Assembly: GCA_047605425.1 (NCBI GenBank)
Contig: JASGFT010000059.1
Coordinates: 1-26,223, forward strand
Length of the DNA stretch: 26,223 nt
Direction: 5' to 3'
Source of the DNA: JAKPAM01 sp047605425
GTDB taxonomy: Bacteria; Pseudomonadota; Gammaproteobacteria; Burkholderiales; Burkholderiaceae_E
A program made the position numbers and the translations under genes. Positions 15,624-22,794 of this stretch are shown in pieces. Below the pieces are notes generated by a model, which saw only the letters and a list, made by a program, of their open reading frames with translations, did no database searches and was not told where the DNA came from. How positions within the stretch are numbered: position 1 is the stretch's first letter; every line of letters begins with the position of its first letter.

Positions 15624-17042
15624 ATGCCCCTGGACAAGCTGCCCTACGCGCAGATCACCGACCTGGCAGCCGCTTACCGCCAGAAGAAGCTGTCGCCGGT
15701 CGACGTCACGCAACTGATGATCGAGCGCATCGCCCGGCTGGAGCCGGCGCTGCACGCCTACCTGACGCTGACGCCGGAGATCGCGCTGGAACAGGCGCGG
15801 CAGGCCGAGGCCCAGATGCGGCGCGGCGAGTTCCGCGGGCCGATGCACGGCGTGCCGATCGGCATCAAGGACCTGTGCGAGACCGCCGGCGTGCGCACGA
15901 CCTGGGGATCGGTGATCCTCGAGGACCACGTGCCCGATCGCAACGCGACGGTCATCGACAAGCTGTTCGCGGCGGGCGCGATCATGCTGGGCAAGCTGCA
16001 CATGACCGAGGGCGCGTACTCGGTCCATCATCCGTCGCTGCCGGTGCCGGTCAACCCGTGGCACGCCGATCACTGGTCGGGCGCGTCGTCGAGCGGATCG
16101 GGCGTCGCGACGGCCGCGGGGCTGTGCTACGGATCGATCGGCACCGATACCGGCGGATCGATCCGCTTTCCGTCGGGGGCCAACGGCGTGACGGGCCTGA
16201 AGCCGACCTGGGGACGCGTGAGCCGCCATGGCGTGCTGGCGCTGGCCGACAGCCTGGACCACGTCGGGCCGATGACCCGCTCGGCGGCCGATTGCGGCGC
16301 GATGCTGGGCGCGATGGCGGGCGTGGACCCGAACGACCCGACGACGCTCGAGGCGCCGGTGCCCGACTATCTGCAGGGGATCGAGACCGGCATCCGCGGC
16401 GTACGGATCGGCGTCGACCCCGCGTATCTGAGCGTGTGCACGCCCGACACGCTGCGGGTCATCGACGAGGCGCGCCGGGTACTCGGCGACCTGGGCGCGA
16501 CCCTGTCCGAAGTCGCGATGCCGGCGACGACCTCGGCGATGGCCGTGGAGTGGGCGCGGCTGTGCGGAGCGGAGACCGCGATCGCGCACGAGCGCCACTA
16601 CCCGGCTCGCGCCGCCGAGTACGGACCGGTGCTGGCATCGCTGATCGAGATGGGGCGCTCGGCGACCGGCATCGAGATCATGAAGATCGAGCAGGCGCGC
16701 CTGGCCTTCAAGGGGGCGCTGCGCAAGCTGTTCGAACAGGTCGACCTGCTGCTGGTACCGGTCCACCCGTTCGGCAACCCGTCGGGCGCCGAGCTCGATC
16801 GGTACCTGAGCTCGCCCGAAGGCATCGACGACCTGCTGCGCTATACGGCGCCTTTCGACATGTCGGGCAGCCCGACGCTGACGATGCCCGGCGGCTTCGC
16901 CGACAAGGGCGACCAGACCGACAAGGGGCTGCCGATCGGCTTCCAGTTGGTCGGCCGGCACCTGGACGAGCCGTTGCTGGTGCGGGCCGGGCATGCGTAC
17001 CAGCGCGTGACGGACTGGCACCGGCGACACCCGGAGGGGTGA
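15624..17042 (+). CDS. Second amidase-signature hydrolase
   Basis: This is a cytoplasmic hydrolase of 472 residues. The catalytic triad is Lys82 (IGIKDLCET), Ser155 (GASSSGSG) and Ser179 (TDTGGSIRFPS), with the family's 24-residue gap between the serines. It lacks the N-terminal helical domain of the preceding amidase and is closer in layout to GatA/AtzE-like and indoleacetamide-type amidases. It is not a GatA working in tRNA amidation as far as context shows, because no gatB or gatC is adjacent. GAGGAG precedes the ATG at 15624 by about 8 bases. The frame is open upstream to 15432, but that part overlaps the previous gene. Two distinct amidases after one transporter suggest sequential hydrolysis or a broad substrate range. 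Confidence 0.87.
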   Translation: MPLDKLPYAQITDLAAAYRQKKLSPVDVTQLMIERIARLEPALHAYLTLTPEIALEQARQAEAQMRRGEFRGPMHGVPIGIKDLCETAGVRTTWGSVILEDHVPDRNATVIDKLFAAGAIMLGKLHMTEGAYSVHHPSLPVPVNPWHADHWSGASSSGSGVATAAGLCYGSIGTDTGGSIRFPSGANGVTGLKPTWGRVSRHGVLALADSLDHVGPMTRSAADCGAMLGAMAGVDPNDPTTLEAPVPDYLQGIETGIRGVRIGVDPAYLSVCTPDTLRVIDEARRVLGDLGATLSEVAMPATTSAMAVEWARLCGAETAIAHERHYPARAAEYGPVLASLIEMGRSATGIEIMKIEQARLAFKGALRKLFEQVDLLLVPVHPFGNPSGAELDRYLSSPEGIDDLLRYTAPFDMSGSPTLTMPGGFADKGDQTDKGLPIGFQLVGRHLDEPLLVRAGHAYQRVTDWHRRHPEG

Positions 17043-17072
17043 GAATCCGTGATCCGTTCACTTGAAGGGCCG

Positions 17073-17097
17073 GGCACCGCCGCCGAGGCGCGGTGCC
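17073..17097. terminator. Stem-loop between convergent genes (possible bidirectional terminator)
   Basis: GGCACCGC and GCGGTGCC form an 8-bp perfect stem around a nine-base loop, 30 bases after the second amidase stop and 29 bases beyond the VanZ-like stop on the other strand. No T-run follows on either strand, so intrinsic termination is doubtful. The location between convergent genes is the main support. Confidence 0.4.
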
Positions 17098-17125
17098 AGT
17101 AGGCAGCGTGCGGTGACCGCAGGGG

Positions 17126-17554
17126 TCAACCGGCCGCCGCGGCCCGCCCCGCCCGGAGCCGCGCGCGCAACCACCGCAGGCACAACACGGCGAGGACCGA
17201 CGCGCAGACGTCGACGATCCAGTCGCTCAGGTCGACCGAGCGGCCCGGGTTGAACGACTGCGCGAATTCGTCGAGCAGCCCGATCAGCGCGATACTCAGG
17301 ACGATGGCGCGGCCGCTGCGGGCGGCGAAGATCACCCACAGCAGCACGCTGGTGCCGAAGAACATCGTCAAGTGGGCGAGTTTGTCCCACGGCGCCCGGA
17401 ACAGGCCGACCGCGTACGGCTGCTGCCCGTGATAGAACAAGTTGGCCAGGCACGCGGCCAGCAGCAGCCCGGCGGCCAGGCGCTGCGTGCGGGTCGGCTC
17501 GAACAGGACCTGGCCGAGACGATCGAAGCGATCCGAAGACCCGGCCTCAATCAC
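17126..17554 (-). CDS. VanZ-like membrane protein
   Basis: This is a small inner-membrane protein (142 residues) with about four hydrophobic segments. The motifs DKLAHLTMFFG and LLDEFAQSFNPGRSVDLSDW are the hallmark of the VanZ-like family: Asp-Lys-x-x-His, then E..Q....R..D..D. VanZ itself confers low-level teicoplanin resistance, but most chromosomal homologues have unknown roles. It starts with GTG at 17552-17554 and overlaps the end of the helicase gene by 8 bases, so it is probably translated by coupling to that gene. The C-terminus is Arg/Ala-rich. Confidence 0.8.
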   Translation of the reverse strand: MIEAGSSDRFDRLGQVLFEPTRTQRLAAGLLLAACLANLFYHGQQPYAVGLFRAPWDKLAHLTMFFGTSVLLWVIFAARSGRAIVLSIALIGLLDEFAQSFNPGRSVDLSDWIVDVCASVLAVLCLRWLRARLRAGRAAAAG

Positions 17555-19112
17555 GCTTCAGACCGCCGAGCAACGCCGCCAGCGGCCGTTTGCTCTGCTG
17601 GGCGCCCAGGCCCCGGCGCTGCTGCGAGCCGGGTACCGCCGTGCCGACCGGCTGCGGCGCATCGCCGGCGCCGGGATCCTTCGGTTCGTAGGGCTGGTAG
17701 AAGAACGGATCCTGCGAGCGGCCGGCCACCGGCGGGTTGGGTACCGGCTGCTTGATGCGGTTCATCGGCCGGCGCTCGCGCGGCTTGGCGTGCTCGCCGT
17801 AGCCGCGCTCGACGTGCACCTGGCGCGCCAGACGGCCGGGGTCGTCGAGCACCAGCGTTTCGATGTCGAGCTTGCGCTTGAGCAGCTTCTCGATGTCGCT
17901 GTGCTGGCGCGCCTCGGCGTCGGTCATCAGCGACAGCGCGACGCCGCTGGCGCCGGCGCGGCCGGTGCGGCCGATCCGGTGCACGTAGTCCTCGGGCGTG
18001 TACGGCAGGTCGTAGTTGATGACGGCCGGCAGCTCGGCGATGTCCAGGCCGCGCGCGGCGACGTCGGTCGCGACCAGCACGGCGGTCTCGCCCTTCTTGA
18101 ACGCCTCGAGCGTGGCCAGGCGCTCCTGCTGCGACTTGTCACCGTGGATCGCGGCGGCATTCAAGCCGTCGCGTTCGAGCTGGCGCGCCAGGCGCCCGGC
18201 GCCGATCTTGGTGTTCGTGAAGACGATGGCCTGCGACAGCTTGCGGTCGCGCACGAGCTGGGCGACGGCCGCACGCTTGGACTCGGTATCGGGCACGCGG
18301 TAGACGTGCTGCTCGACGTTCTCGGCGGTGGCGTTGCGCCGCGCGACCTCGATCGATACCGGCTTGACCAGGAAGCTCTCGGCCAGCTTGCGGATGTCGC
18401 CGGAGAACGTCGCCGAGAACATCAGGTTCTGCCGCTGCTTGGGCAGCAGGTTGATGATGCGCTGGATGTCGGGCAGGAAGCCCATGTCCAGCATCCGGTC
18501 GGCCTCGTCCATCACGAAGACCTCGACCTGCGACAAGGTGACGGTGCGCTGCTCGACATGGTCGAGCAGGCGGCCCGGCGTGGCGATCAGCACCTCGCAG
18601 CCCTGGCGCATCGCGGCGATCTGCGGCTTGATGTCGACGCCGCCGAAGACGACGCCGCTCTTTAGGTACGTGTGCTTGGCGTAGGCGGCGACGTTGACGT
18701 AGATCTGGTCGGCCAGCTCGCGCGTGGGCGCGATGATCAGCGAGCGCACCGGATGGCGGGCCGGCGACGCGCTCGGATTGGCCTTGGGCATCAGCCGCTG
18801 CAGGATCGGCAGCGCGAAGCCGGCGGTCTTGCCGGTGCCGGTCTGCGCGGCGCCCATCACGTCCTTGCCGAGCAGCACGACCGGAATGGCCTGCGCCTGG
18901 ATCGGCGTGGGCGTGGTGTAACCCATTTCGGTGACGGCTCGCACGATCTTGGGATCGAGCCCGAAGTCGTCGAAAGAGGTGGCCAAGCCGCTGTCGGCAG
19001 CGGCGGGGGCGACGGACGCCGTCGGTGCGTCGGGCGGCGTGGCCGCGGCGGCCAGGGCGTCGGCCGGGCCGGGGACGATGTCGACGGGAGGGGTGCTGGG
19101 GGTGTCGTTCAA
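17547..19112 (-). CDS. rhlE: DEAD-box RNA helicase, RhlE type
   Basis: This is an ATP-dependent RNA helicase of 521 residues. An Ala/Pro-rich extension (1-45) precedes the Q-motif (FDDFGLDPKIVRAV...TPIQ, 47-72). Other motifs are Walker A AAQTGTGKT (88-96), PTRELADQ (129-136), DEAD (202-205), SAT (233-235), VATDVAARGLDI (347-358) and HRIGRTGR (378-385). The tail is basic with Arg-rich stretches, as in RhlE proteins involved in ribosome maturation and RNA turnover at low temperature. The first usable start is TTG at 19110-19112; no ATG occurs before the helicase core and no ribosome-binding site is clear. A strong stem-loop lies about 95 bases upstream. It is co-transcribed with the VanZ-like gene. 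Confidence 0.93.
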   Translation of the reverse strand: MNDTPSTPPVDIVPGPADALAAAATPPDAPTASVAPAAADSGLATSFDDFGLDPKIVRAVTEMGYTTPTPIQAQAIPVVLLGKDVMGAAQTGTGKTAGFALPILQRLMPKANPSASPARHPVRSLIIAPTRELADQIYVNVAAYAKHTYLKSGVVFGGVDIKPQIAAMRQGCEVLIATPGRLLDHVEQRTVTLSQVEVFVMDEADRMLDMGFLPDIQRIINLLPKQRQNLMFSATFSGDIRKLAESFLVKPVSIEVARRNATAENVEQHVYRVPDTESKRAAVAQLVRDRKLSQAIVFTNTKIGAGRLARQLERDGLNAAAIHGDKSQQERLATLEAFKKGETAVLVATDVAARGLDIAELPAVINYDLPYTPEDYVHRIGRTGRAGASGVALSLMTDAEARQHSDIEKLLKRKLDIETLVLDDPGRLARQVHVERGYGEHAKPRERRPMNRIKQPVPNPPVAGRSQDPFFYQPYEPKDPGAGDAPQPVGTAVPGSQQRRGLGAQQSKRPLAALLGGLKRD

Positions 19113-19204
19113 AAAGCGGAGGGCGCCAATGCGCGTGGTGTGGTGGTCTCGAACCCGCTATTTTCCCGACTTTTGGCTCCGCTGTCGACCGCCGTCTGAC
19201 GAAA

Positions 19205-19230
19205 CGCGGGGAGCTTGTCAAGTCCCCGCG
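19205..19230. promoter_or_regulatory. Long stem-loop between rhlE and the nuclease gene
   Basis: CGCGGGGA pairs perfectly with TCCCCGCG. Inside, CTT pairs with AAG around a GTC loop, with one unpaired G, giving about 11 base pairs. There is no adjacent T-run. It would fall in the 5' leader of rhlE (minus strand) if transcription starts beyond 19230, or serve as a DNA operator in the divergent intergenic region. Confidence 0.5.
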
Positions 19231-19312
19231 CCGCCGAGCGAGTGCCGAACGCGCGCCGAAACGGGGTCCCGCTCGCGACGCAAGCCGCGCTTTCGGCGAT
19301 CCGAGGCGGCGG

Positions 19313-19318
19313 TATACT
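19313..19318 (+). promoter_or_regulatory. -10-like TATACT immediately before the nuclease ATG
   Basis: TATACT is close to the TATAAT consensus and ends two bases before the ATG at 19321. Transcription from it would begin around 19325, inside the annotated start. Then either the message uses a later start (for example GTG 19384) or the box is fortuitous. The -35 region (CTTTCG at 19290-19295) is a poor match. Confidence 0.3.
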
Positions 19319-19320
19319 GG

Positions 19321-20874
19321 ATGAATCCACAGATTCGCGCCCTCGCCCGTCACGGCGCCGGCGCCCCCGCAGGGCCTCGCTTCGTGTTCGCCGACCATCT
19401 CGTCTTCGTCGACGTCGAAACCACCGGCACCTCGCCGCGAACGGCGCGCGTGACCGAGGTCGGCGTCGTCGAGATCAGGTCCGACGGCGACGGCGGCTGG
19501 AGCGTCGACGAATGGTCGAGCCTCGTCGATCCGCAGTGCGCGATCCCGCCGCAAATCCAGTTCCTGACCGGGATCACGCAGGACATGGTGGCCGGCGCGC
19601 CGCGCTTCGCCGACCTGGCGCCCGGGCTGCGCGAACGGCTGCAGGGCGCGGTGATGGTCGCGCACAACGCGCGCTTCGACTACGGTTTCCTGAAGGCCGA
19701 GTTCGCGCGCGCGGGCCTGCCGTTCCACGCGCGCACGCTGTGCACGGTCAGGTTGTCGCGGCTGCTGGACCCCGACCGCAGCCCGCATTCGCTCGATGCG
19801 ATCATCGCCCGCCATCGGCTGCCGGCGCCGGACCGGCATCGGGCGCTCGGCGATGCGCGCGTGCTGTGGGCGTTCGTGCGCAAGGTCTGGGACAGCCATG
19901 GCGCCGACGCCGTGCAGGCGGCCGCGCGCCGGCTGCTGCGGCACCCGGCCCTGCCCTCGCACCTGCCGGCCGACACGCTGCAGCGGATTCCGCGCGCGCC
20001 GGGCGCCTACCAGTTCCTCGGCGAGGGCGACCAGCCGCTGTACATCGGCAAGAGCGTCTGCCTGCGCGAACGCGTGGCCAGCCATTTCGTCGACGACCAT
20101 CGGCACGAGCGCGGCCTGAGGCTGGCCAGCGAGGTGCGGCGCATCGATTGGCAGCGAACGGCCGGCGAGCTGGGCGCGCTGCTGCTCGAGGCGCGATGGA
20201 TCCGCGAGCGGCTGCCGTCGCACAACGTGGCGCTGCGCCGGCAGCTGGCCGAGGTGGTGATCGCGCCGCTGGCGCAGCGCAAGCCGCGGCTGCTGAAGCT
20301 GTCGGACGTGGACGTGGCGGCGCTGCCCGGCCATTTCGGCCCGTTCGCCAGCCGCGCCGCCGCGCGGACGATGCTGCTGGACCTGTGCCGCCGGCATCGG
20401 CTCTGCGCGAAACGGCTGGGGCTCGAGCGCGGGCCGGCCGATGCGCCGTGCTTCAACCGCCAGTTGGGCCGCTGCGACGGCGCCTGCGTCGGCGCGCAGG
20501 CCGACGACGCGTTGATCGCGCGGCTCGACGAGGCGCTGGCGCCCAGCCGGATCGCCGCCTGGGAGGGCGGGCCGCTGGCGGTGCGCGAGCGCTTCGTCGA
20601 GGCCACGGATGCCATGGGCGGTCCGTCCGGTGCGGACGGGGCCGCCGAGGACTGGCTGGTCTTCGATCGCTGGTGCTACGTCGGCCGGGCCGGCGACGAG
20701 GACGAAGCGCGGCGGCTGGCCACCGGCGACGGCCCGTTGACGTTCGATACCAACGCTTATCGACTGATCCGTCGCGTCCGCGAACGACCGCCGCCAGGGG
20801 TCGTCTTGCAGCCGCTGGACGCGCGGTATAGTTCGACCGACACCCCGAGCGCGGAGATGCCCCCATGGCCCTGA
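19321..20874 (+). CDS. Fusion of DEDDh 3'-5' exonuclease and UvrC/Cho-like GIY-YIG nuclease
   Basis: This is a 517-residue DNA-repair-type nuclease. Residues about 27-190 form a DnaQ-like exonuclease with D31 and E33 (FVDVETTG), D120 (HNARFD), H173 and D178 (RHRALGD). Residues about 222-302 form a GIY-YIG domain (PGAYQFLGEGDQPLYIGKS, then LRERVASHF and LLLEARWI...PSHN) as in UvrC and Cho. A later cysteine set C362, C377, C385, C389 (C-x14-C-x7-C-x3-C) resembles the Fe-S cluster region of UvrC. Such fusions are annotated in many betaproteobacteria as an exonuclease or pol III epsilon-like protein. The likely role is incision or trimming of damaged DNA. No recognisable (HhH)2 domain follows. 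Its last 10 bases overlap the SPFH gene. Confidence 0.88.
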   Translation: MNPQIRALARHGAGAPAGPRFVFADHLVFVDVETTGTSPRTARVTEVGVVEIRSDGDGGWSVDEWSSLVDPQCAIPPQIQFLTGITQDMVAGAPRFADLAPGLRERLQGAVMVAHNARFDYGFLKAEFARAGLPFHARTLCTVRLSRLLDPDRSPHSLDAIIARHRLPAPDRHRALGDARVLWAFVRKVWDSHGADAVQAAARRLLRHPALPSHLPADTLQRIPRAPGAYQFLGEGDQPLYIGKSVCLRERVASHFVDDHRHERGLRLASEVRRIDWQRTAGELGALLLEARWIRERLPSHNVALRRQLAEVVIAPLAQRKPRLLKLSDVDVAALPGHFGPFASRAAARTMLLDLCRRHRLCAKRLGLERGPADAPCFNRQLGRCDGACVGAQADDALIARLDEALAPSRIAAWEGGPLAVRERFVEATDAMGGPSGADGAAEDWLVFDRWCYVGRAGDEDEARRLATGDGPLTFDTNAYRLIRRVRERPPPGVVLQPLDARYSSTDTPSAEMPPWP

Positions 20875-21911
20875 TGGATTTCATCAAGAAGCAGTTCATC
20901 GACGTCATCCAGTGGACGGAGTCCGGCGACGACGTGCTGGCGTGGCGCTTTCCGATGGCCGGGATGGAGATCCAGAACGGCGCGTCGCTGACGGTGCGCG
21001 AGTCGCAGCAGGCGCTGTTCGTCAACGAAGGCATGGTGGCCGACCTGTTCGGTCCCGGTCAGTACACGCTGACGACGCGCACGCTGCCGGTGCTGACCTA
21101 TCTGAAGAACTGGGACAAGCTGTTCGAGTCGCCGTTCAAAAGCGACGTCTATTTCTTCAGCACCCGCCAGCGGATCGACCGGCGCTGGGGCACGCCGCAG
21201 CCGGTGACGGTGCGCGACAAGGACTTCGGCGCGGTGCGGATCCGGGCGTTCGGCAACTATGCGTTCCACGTCGCCGACCCGAAGACCTTCCACACGGCGA
21301 TCTCGGGCACGCGCGACCAGTACGCGGTCGGCGAGCTCGAAGGCCAGCTCAAGGGATTGATCGTGCAGGGCATCGCCAACGGCATCGCGTCCAGCGGCGT
21401 GCCGTTCCTCGACCTGGCGGCCAACCAGATCGCGTTCGCGGGGGCGATCGCCATGGCGCTGGCGCCGGAGTTCGACAAGCTGGGCCTGAAGCTGGACGGC
21501 TTTACGCTGCAGAGCGTGTCGCTTCCCGACGAGCTGCAAAAGGTGCTCGACCAGAAGATCGGCATGGGCATGGTCGGCGACGACATGAACCGCTTCATCC
21601 AGTACCAGACCGGTCAGGCGATCCCGACGCTCGCGCAGGGCGCGGCCGCGGGCGGCGGCAGCGGCGTCGTCGGCGATGCCGTCGGCCTGGGCGCGGGCGT
21701 GGCGATGGGCCAGGTGCTGGCGCAGACGCTGCAGCAGGGCATGCAACCGGCCCGGGCTGCCCAGCCCGCCCAGCCGGCGACGGCCGCGCCGACCGTCACC
21801 GACGGCGGCACGGCCGAACAGGCCCCTCCCACGGTCGTGGTGGGCCTGAAGCCCGACGAAGTGGCCGGTGCGCTGGAGAAGCTGCACGAACTGCTGACCA
21901 AGGCATCCTGA
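20865..21911 (+). CDS. SPFH-domain protein (virion-core-like), C-terminus apparently frameshifted
   Basis: The product is 348 residues. The N-terminal MDFIKKQFIDVIQW and WRFPMAGMEIQNGASLTV, then ESQQALFVNEG, FGPGQYTLTTRTLPVL and FFSTRQRIDRRWGTPQPVTV, are typical of the bacterial SPFH family related to YdjI/virion core proteins, which form membrane-associated scaffolds. A Gly/Ala/Gln/Pro-rich linker (about 255-320) follows. The frame ends LEKLHELLTKAS, just where a SHOCT motif should continue. The missing part, GILTQAEFDAKKTELLKKLV, is present one base out of frame at 21905-21964. A single missing G in the AAGG run near 21902 would explain this. GGAG lies 8 bases before the ATG. It is followed at once by a DUF350 gene. 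Confidence 0.85.
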   Translation: MALMDFIKKQFIDVIQWTESGDDVLAWRFPMAGMEIQNGASLTVRESQQALFVNEGMVADLFGPGQYTLTTRTLPVLTYLKNWDKLFESPFKSDVYFFSTRQRIDRRWGTPQPVTVRDKDFGAVRIRAFGNYAFHVADPKTFHTAISGTRDQYAVGELEGQLKGLIVQGIANGIASSGVPFLDLAANQIAFAGAIAMALAPEFDKLGLKLDGFTLQSVSLPDELQKVLDQKIGMGMVGDDMNRFIQYQTGQAIPTLAQGAAAGGGSGVVGDAVGLGAGVAMGQVLAQTLQQGMQPARAAQPAQPATAAPTVTDGGTAEQAPPTVVVGLKPDEVAGALEKLHELLTKAS

Positions 21912-21964
21912 CGCAGGCCGAGTTCGACGCGAAGAAAACCGAACTGCTGAAGAAGCTGGTCTGA
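21905..21964 (+). pseudogene. Out-of-frame SHOCT tail of the SPFH gene
   Basis: Reading one base out of phase with the SPFH gene gives GILTQAEFDAKKTELLKKLV and then a stop at 21962-21964, two bases before the DUF350 ATG. The GIL(T)..EF..KK..LL form is the SHOCT oligomerisation motif that normally ends this type of protein. Either the sequence lacks one base here or the gene has a true frameshift. Confidence 0.75.
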
Positions 21965-21965
21965 T

Positions 21966-22178
21966 ATGGAATGGCTCAAACCTGAGGTGCTGGTCGCGTC
22001 GCTGGTCTATTCGCTGCTGGGCGTCGTCGTGTTCTGGGTCAGCTTCCTCGTCATCGACCGCATCACGCCCTATGACCTGTGGAAGCAACTGGTCGAGGAG
22101 CGGAACATCGCGCTCGCGATCGTCATCGGCGCGATGTGCCTGGGCGTGGCGATCATCGTGGCGTCGGCGATTCATTAG
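21966..22178 (+). CDS. DUF350-family small membrane protein
   Basis: The product is a 70-residue inner-membrane protein with two hydrophobic helices (about 8-30 and 47-68). The segment between them, IDRITPYDLWKQLVEERNIA, matches the D..TP..L..ql.e..N.AlA pattern of DUF350 (YjfL-like), here a half-size two-helix form. It starts two bases after the SHOCT tail of the SPFH gene, so the two are one transcription unit. In other bacteria DUF350 genes accompany PspA-like or SPFH membrane-stress proteins, but the molecular role is unknown. Confidence 0.8.
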   Translation: MEWLKPEVLVASLVYSLLGVVVFWVSFLVIDRITPYDLWKQLVEERNIALAIVIGAMCLGVAIIVASAIH

Positions 22179-22271
22179 GGCCCGCGCGCGGCACGCCGGC
22201 ACAGCAGGCGCGCTTAGCGTGGATGACGCGCGTGGCCAGGAAGCTGAAGATGATCTGACACGGTAGCAATC

Positions 22272-22305
22272 CGGAAACCTGACGTTTCCGCGCAAGGTCT
22301 TTTTT
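22272..22305 (+). promoter_or_regulatory. Palindrome GGAAAC-N5-GTTTCC followed by a T-run
   Basis: CGGAAAC (22272-22278) and GTTTCCG (22284-22290) form a 7-bp stem around CTGAC. A run of six T lies at 22300-22305, nine bases after the stem, which is too far for a textbook terminator. The left part GCAATCCGGAAACC (22266-22279) recurs upstream of the porin at 25843-25856, also as a palindrome, so a regulatory site is as likely as termination of the SPFH-DUF350 message. Confidence 0.45.
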
Positions 22306-22388
22306 CCGCGCCGCGGATCACCGATATTGGACACATGGCGCTCGACGACGAACGCCACCTCCGTGAACAAATAAGTAAGGTGATCTCC

Positions 22389-22790
22389 ATGAAACGTCTC
22401 GCCGCTCTCTCCGCCGCCCTCGCTTTCGCTTCGGTTGCTGGCCTCGCCCATGCGGGCAGCCAGATTTCTCCGGACGATTTCTCGACGCTGACCGGCTCGA
22501 GCGCACGCCCCTTCGTGACATCGTCGTCGGCCCCGGTCGCCCGCGTCGGCAGCGGCTACGACGTGCAGGCCAGCGCCGAGGTCGAGCAGGGCCTGACCGG
22601 CCCGCAGGCGCCGCGAGCCGTCAGCACGATGACCCGCGCGCAGGTCAAGGAAGAGCTGGAACTGGCCCGTTCGCAAGGCCTGCTGGAGCCCGGTTATGAA
22701 TACCTGGGCGTCGCGGGCGCGCCGATGAGCCACCCGAAAGGCCAGGCGAGCAGCTACGCCGGCACGAAAGCGACGCCGGCCGGCCAGTAA
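22389..22790 (+). CDS. Secreted DUF4148-type protein
   Basis: This is a 133-residue periplasmic or secreted protein. MKRLAALSAALAFASVAG and the cleavage region LAHA before GSQIS form a clean signal peptide. The C-terminal half holds TMTRAQVKEELELARSQGLL, the DUF4148 core found almost only in Burkholderiales, with no known function. AAGGTGA sits just upstream of the ATG at 22389. The frame is open upstream to 22335, but only the internal ATG gives a signal peptide. It is a single gene with the palindrome 100 bases upstream, shared with the porin. Confidence 0.82.
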   Translation: MKRLAALSAALAFASVAGLAHAGSQISPDDFSTLTGSSARPFVTSSSAPVARVGSGYDVQASAEVEQGLTGPQAPRAVSTMTRAQVKEELELARSQGLLEPGYEYLGVAGAPMSHPKGQASSYAGTKATPAGQ

Positions 22791-22794
22791 GTCC

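Noticed and set aside
22272..22305. Intrinsic terminator for the SPFH-DUF350 unit
   Set aside because: The T-run begins nine bases after the stem, so it is not a standard terminator. The recurrence of the same element upstream of the porin favours a regulatory site; termination is not excluded.
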